Shown here one piece after another: positions 6,074 to 7,600 of a stretch of DNA of 7,600 bases. This DNA comes from Nocardia sp. Lineage in GTDB: Bacteria; Actinomycetota; Actinomycetes; Mycobacteriales; Mycobacteriaceae. The translations under genes and the position numbers were made by a program. Under the pieces are notes generated by a model. The model ran no database searches. It was not told the DNA's origin and saw only the letters and a list, made by a program, of their open reading frames with translations. Location of the stretch: positions 1 through 7,600 of the forward strand of contig JABFXT010000563.1 of NCBI GenBank assembly GCA_013361595.1, in the 5' to 3' direction. Positions within the stretch are counted from its first letter, which is position 1. Each line of letters begins with the position of its first letter.

Positions 6074-7198
6074 CTAGGCACCGACCGCTTCGACGGGCGC
6101 CGGCCGGGCGGGATGGTAGCTGGACCAGTAGTACTGGCGATAGAAGTTCTCGGCCAACGTCACCCAGGTGTCCAGCTGATCACGATCGCCCAGGAAACGA
6201 TGCATATTGACCAGCAGCCAGCTCCACACCGCCTGACTGTCCCGGCAGTTGTCGCAGTCTCCGGTGGTGGCGCAGTACTGCACGCTGTGATCGGTCCGGT
6301 AGGCGTTGAAACGGCCGACGATCGGATGCCCCTCGGTCAGCCGCTGGGCGTGCGCCGGGTGATCGTTGCTGATACTCGGACAGGTCTCCGCACCGAAGGT
6401 GCCCCAGTGCGTGCGACCGGTGACCAGTGTGCGGAAGTAATAGGGGTCTCCGATGACGGTATCGGGATAGGTCTCGCGCATACGAGTCATCTCCTCGATC
6501 GCCCGTTCCTCATTGTGCAGTCGCGCAGTGGGATCGGTGCCGTTATCGCTGTAGTAACCGAAGTTGATCTGGTTACCGTTGTCGGCGATGGCCTGCACGG
6601 TGCGTTCGAGGTACGGCATCCCGGCCTCGCTGAGGGTGTAGACCCAGGTGGCCCGCGGGTCGCCGGCGTAGGTGCGCAGCGCTTTGCCGAACAGGCCGCT
6701 CATCCGCCGGCCGTTGGGTCCGTGACCGCGTAATTGGTCGTCCACCGGACCACCACCCCACAGCGAGACCGCGATGGCGAGATCTTCCAGGCCGTCGTAG
6801 GGTATCGGCCGCGTCCCGTTCGTCACCACGGTGACATTGCGGATGGTCTCGGCGAACACGCGGACACGATCCAGGACCAGCGCCGGCTCACCGCCGATCA
6901 GCAGTGTGCTGGTGATCTTCTTGGAATCGCGCAGGTCTTCGGCGAATGCGCGGATCGAGTCCAGATCCCGGATCTCGACGCTCTGTTTGTCCATATCGTG
7001 TTCGAAGAACCAGCACCCCTTGCACCGCAGGTTGCAGGCGTCGGTAACCCACACCTCCACCGTGCGGATACCGCGGGCTACTTCGTTCACGCGCATCAAT
7101 CGTGCCGCCAATGCCGGATCTTCTTGCGCCAGCTCGAATGCTCTGGTTACAATGCGTTCCTTACTCGGCCTGACTTCCAGAAAAACGGGCTGGGACAC
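6074..7198 (-). CDS. Radical SAM enzyme, possible auxiliary cluster
   Basis: With the GTG start this is a 374-residue protein. The cluster motif CNLRCKGC (C55, C59, C62) is followed by the SAM-binding GGEP (102-105) and VTNGT (125-129), then AIAVSLWGGG (141-150), which resembles the later strands of the radical SAM barrel. The general layout recalls class COG0535 and HpnH-like enzymes. The C-terminal part carries C273, C309, C315 and C318 (the last two in GDCDNC), which could bind a second [4Fe-4S] cluster, though the spacing is not classical SPASM. No cobalamin-binding domain is present. GTG at 7198 is preferred because AGGAGG lies 5 bases upstream; an in-frame ATG at 7264 would add 22 residues and has no good ribosome site. 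First gene of an operon with the P450. Substrate unknown. Early codons are less GC-biased than its neighbours. Confidence 0.92.
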   Translation of the reverse strand: MSQPVFLEVRPSKERIVTRAFELAQEDPALAARLMRVNEVARGIRTVEVWVTDACNLRCKGCWFFEHDMDKQSVEIRDLDSIRAFAEDLRDSKKITSTLLIGGEPALVLDRVRVFAETIRNVTVVTNGTRPIPYDGLEDLAIAVSLWGGGPVDDQLRGHGPNGRRMSGLFGKALRTYAGDPRATWVYTLSEAGMPYLERTVQAIADNGNQINFGYYSDNGTDPTARLHNEERAIEEMTRMRETYPDTVIGDPYYFRTLVTGRTHWGTFGAETCPSISNDHPAHAQRLTEGHPIVGRFNAYRTDHSVQYCATTGDCDNCRDSQAVWSWLLVNMHRFLGDRDQLDTWVTLAENFYRQYYWSSYHPARPAPVEAVGA

Positions 7199-7203
7199 GA
7201 CAT

Positions 7204-7209
7204 CCTCCT
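7204..7209 (-). promoter_or_regulatory. Ribosome binding site of the radical SAM gene
   Basis: AGGAGG on the minus strand, 5 bases before GTG at 7198, is the best Shine-Dalgarno match in the window. It decides the start against the upstream ATG at 7264. Confidence 0.75.
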
Positions 7210-7245
7210 CGGGGCGATGCGGCAAGTTTTGCGCGATGCTGGATG

Positions 7246-7255
7246 TCACCGGTGA
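7246..7255. repeat. 10-base palindrome in the radical SAM leader
   Basis: TCACCGGTGA is a perfect palindrome 48 bases upstream of GTG 7198. It is short enough to occur by chance, but it sits in line with two longer palindromes at 7264-7278 and 7293-7315. Confidence 0.35.
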
Positions 7256-7262
7256 GTCGGAC

Positions 7263-7409
7263 ATGTCGAAAATCGACAGCGCTCCCGATGCGCTGCCGAT
7301 CCATGGGATCGGCAGATGGGTTGGCGAGAATGCGGATACGAAGCGGTCTTACGGTTCTGGGCTCGTTAGCGCTACAAATGATTCTAGGACAAACCCTGAT
7401 ACAGCGTGA
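7263..7409 (+). CDS. Possible short peptide gene upstream of the radical SAM gene
   Basis: ATG 7263-7265 opens a 48-residue frame ending at TGA 7407-7409. The peptide starts MSKIDSAPDALPIHGIGRWV and continues with a Ser/Thr/Asn/Asp/Gly-rich, hydrophilic C-terminus containing a single Trp and a single Tyr (RSYGSG). GGTGAG lies 6 bases before the ATG as a modest ribosome site; an in-frame ATG at 7236 would extend it by nine residues. Its composition looks more protein-like than the other frames here, and a short peptide beside radical SAM and P450 enzymes could be a RiPP-type precursor. Against this, it is divergent from the enzymes, third-position GC falls in its second half, and it overlaps the expected radical SAM leader region. 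I recognise no family. Confidence 0.3.
   Translation: MSKIDSAPDALPIHGIGRWVGENADTKRSYGSGLVSATNDSRTNPDTA
7264..7278. repeat. Short inverted repeat in the radical SAM leader
   Basis: TGTCGA (7264-7269) and TCGACA (7273-7278) flank a 3-base centre (AAA). Read as minus-strand RNA it forms a small hairpin with a U-rich loop. Confidence 0.4.
7293..7315. promoter_or_regulatory. Candidate operator or leader hairpin (10-bp inverted repeat)
   Basis: CTGCCGATCC (7293-7302) and GGATCGGCAG (7306-7315) are perfect inverted copies with a 3-base centre. The site lies about 95 bases upstream of the radical SAM start. As DNA it could be a dimer-binding operator. As minus-strand RNA it could be a very stable hairpin in the 5' leader. 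It also lies inside the possible plus-strand peptide ORF, where it encodes LPIHGIGR. Confidence 0.5.
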
Positions 7410-7434
7410 TCATTCCGCGCTATAACTGGCACTC

Positions 7435-7467
7435 TTGACGATTCACGCTCGTCTCGCCGGATAGATT
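7435..7467 (+). promoter_or_regulatory. Possible plus-strand promoter at the right end
   Basis: TTGACG (7435-7440) is a good -35 match. TAGATT (7462-7467) fits TANNNT, giving a long 21-base spacer; a shifted hexamer GATAGA (7460-7465) gives 19. TAGATT ends 8 bases before ATG at 7476, close to the leaderless geometry seen elsewhere in the window. Confidence 0.4.
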
Positions 7468-7475
7468 ACGGCGCA

Positions 7476-7600
7476 ATGGTATTCAAGCAGCAAATTCTAC
7501 GCACCCAACAGCGGGCCCGGGACACAGCACGAGGAAGAACGCCGATCGTTCGCGGCGCGGCCGCGAACGGCCGCACCGCGACGAGGTCACAGGCCGAGCG
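7476..7600 (+). CDS. Possible start of a basic protein, cut by the window end
   Basis: ATG at 7476 opens a frame (starting MVFKQQILRTQQRARDTARG) that has no stop before the window ends, giving at least 41 residues. The visible part is strongly basic and hydrophilic with no recognised domain or signal peptide. It has no Shine-Dalgarno sequence, but a -10-like TAGATT ends 8 bases before the ATG. Third-position GC rises toward the end of the window, as expected for a real gene. A minus-strand frame is also open across this stretch and ends near 7468, so a gene entering from the other side cannot be ruled out. No function can be suggested. Confidence 0.33.
   Translation, partial: MVFKQQILRTQQRARDTARGRTPIVRGAAANGRTATRSQAE

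Noticed and set aside
4866..6077. Long plus-strand open frame of 403 codons opposite the P450
   Set aside because: It is the antisense of a P450 with all heme motifs. Its translation is Gly/Arg/Gln-rich with no domain, and long antisense frames are expected at this GC.
6062..7255. Plus-strand frames opposite the radical SAM gene
   Set aside because: Antisense of a gene with clear cluster-binding motifs. No recognisable domain or ribosome site.
2503..7381. Shared word GCTACAAATGA at about 2504 and 7371
   Set aside because: A repeat of this length is expected by chance in a window this size, and the flanks do not match.

Overview
The window looks like a piece of chromosome from a high-GC actinomycete, most likely Nocardia or a close relative in the Mycobacteriales. 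The evidence is strong G/C preference at third codon positions, a two-span membrane protein of the mycobacterial Rv1733c type, a DUF5997 gene divergent from a LysR-type regulator, and several genes whose -10 hexamer lies only 6-8 bases before the start codon, as in the leaderless transcripts common in this order. The genus call is an inference. No tRNA, rRNA, insertion sequence or CRISPR array was seen.

Layout. (1) 16-495 (+) encodes a small ankyrin-repeat protein. (2) 702-1283 (+) encodes the Rv1733c-like membrane protein. (3) 1395-2435 (-) encodes an APH/ACAD10-type phosphotransferase, convergent with the previous gene. (4) 2436-2872 holds no intact gene, but two minus-strand reading frames inside it look like pieces of one small broken gene. 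(5) 2873-3283 (-), a DUF5997 protein, and 3345-4280 (+), a LysR-type regulator, diverge from a 61-base spacer with mirror-image leaderless promoters. (6) 4377-4745 (+) encodes an unrecognised 122-residue protein behind a strong ribosome binding site. (7) 4830-6056 (-), a cytochrome P450, and 6074-7198 (-), a radical SAM enzyme, form a tight two-gene operon with the radical SAM gene first and a 17-base gap. (8) 7199-7600 is less GC-rich, carries several palindromes, a possible short plus-strand peptide gene (7263-7409), and the start of a possible leaderless plus-strand gene that runs off the window.

The most interesting part is the radical SAM/P450 pair. The radical SAM protein has the CxxxCxxC cluster motif, a GGEP motif and four C-terminal cysteines that could hold a second iron-sulfur cluster. 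The P450 has all heme-binding motifs but a glycine where the I-helix acid normally sits. Two oxidative or radical tailoring enzymes in one operon suggest a small specialised-metabolite pathway. A peptide natural product is one possibility, because a short ORF starts just upstream. The substrate cannot be read from this window, and the cluster may continue past base 7600.

The other genes look like ordinary accessory or housekeeping content. The DUF5997/LysR pair is probably a co-regulated conserved unit.
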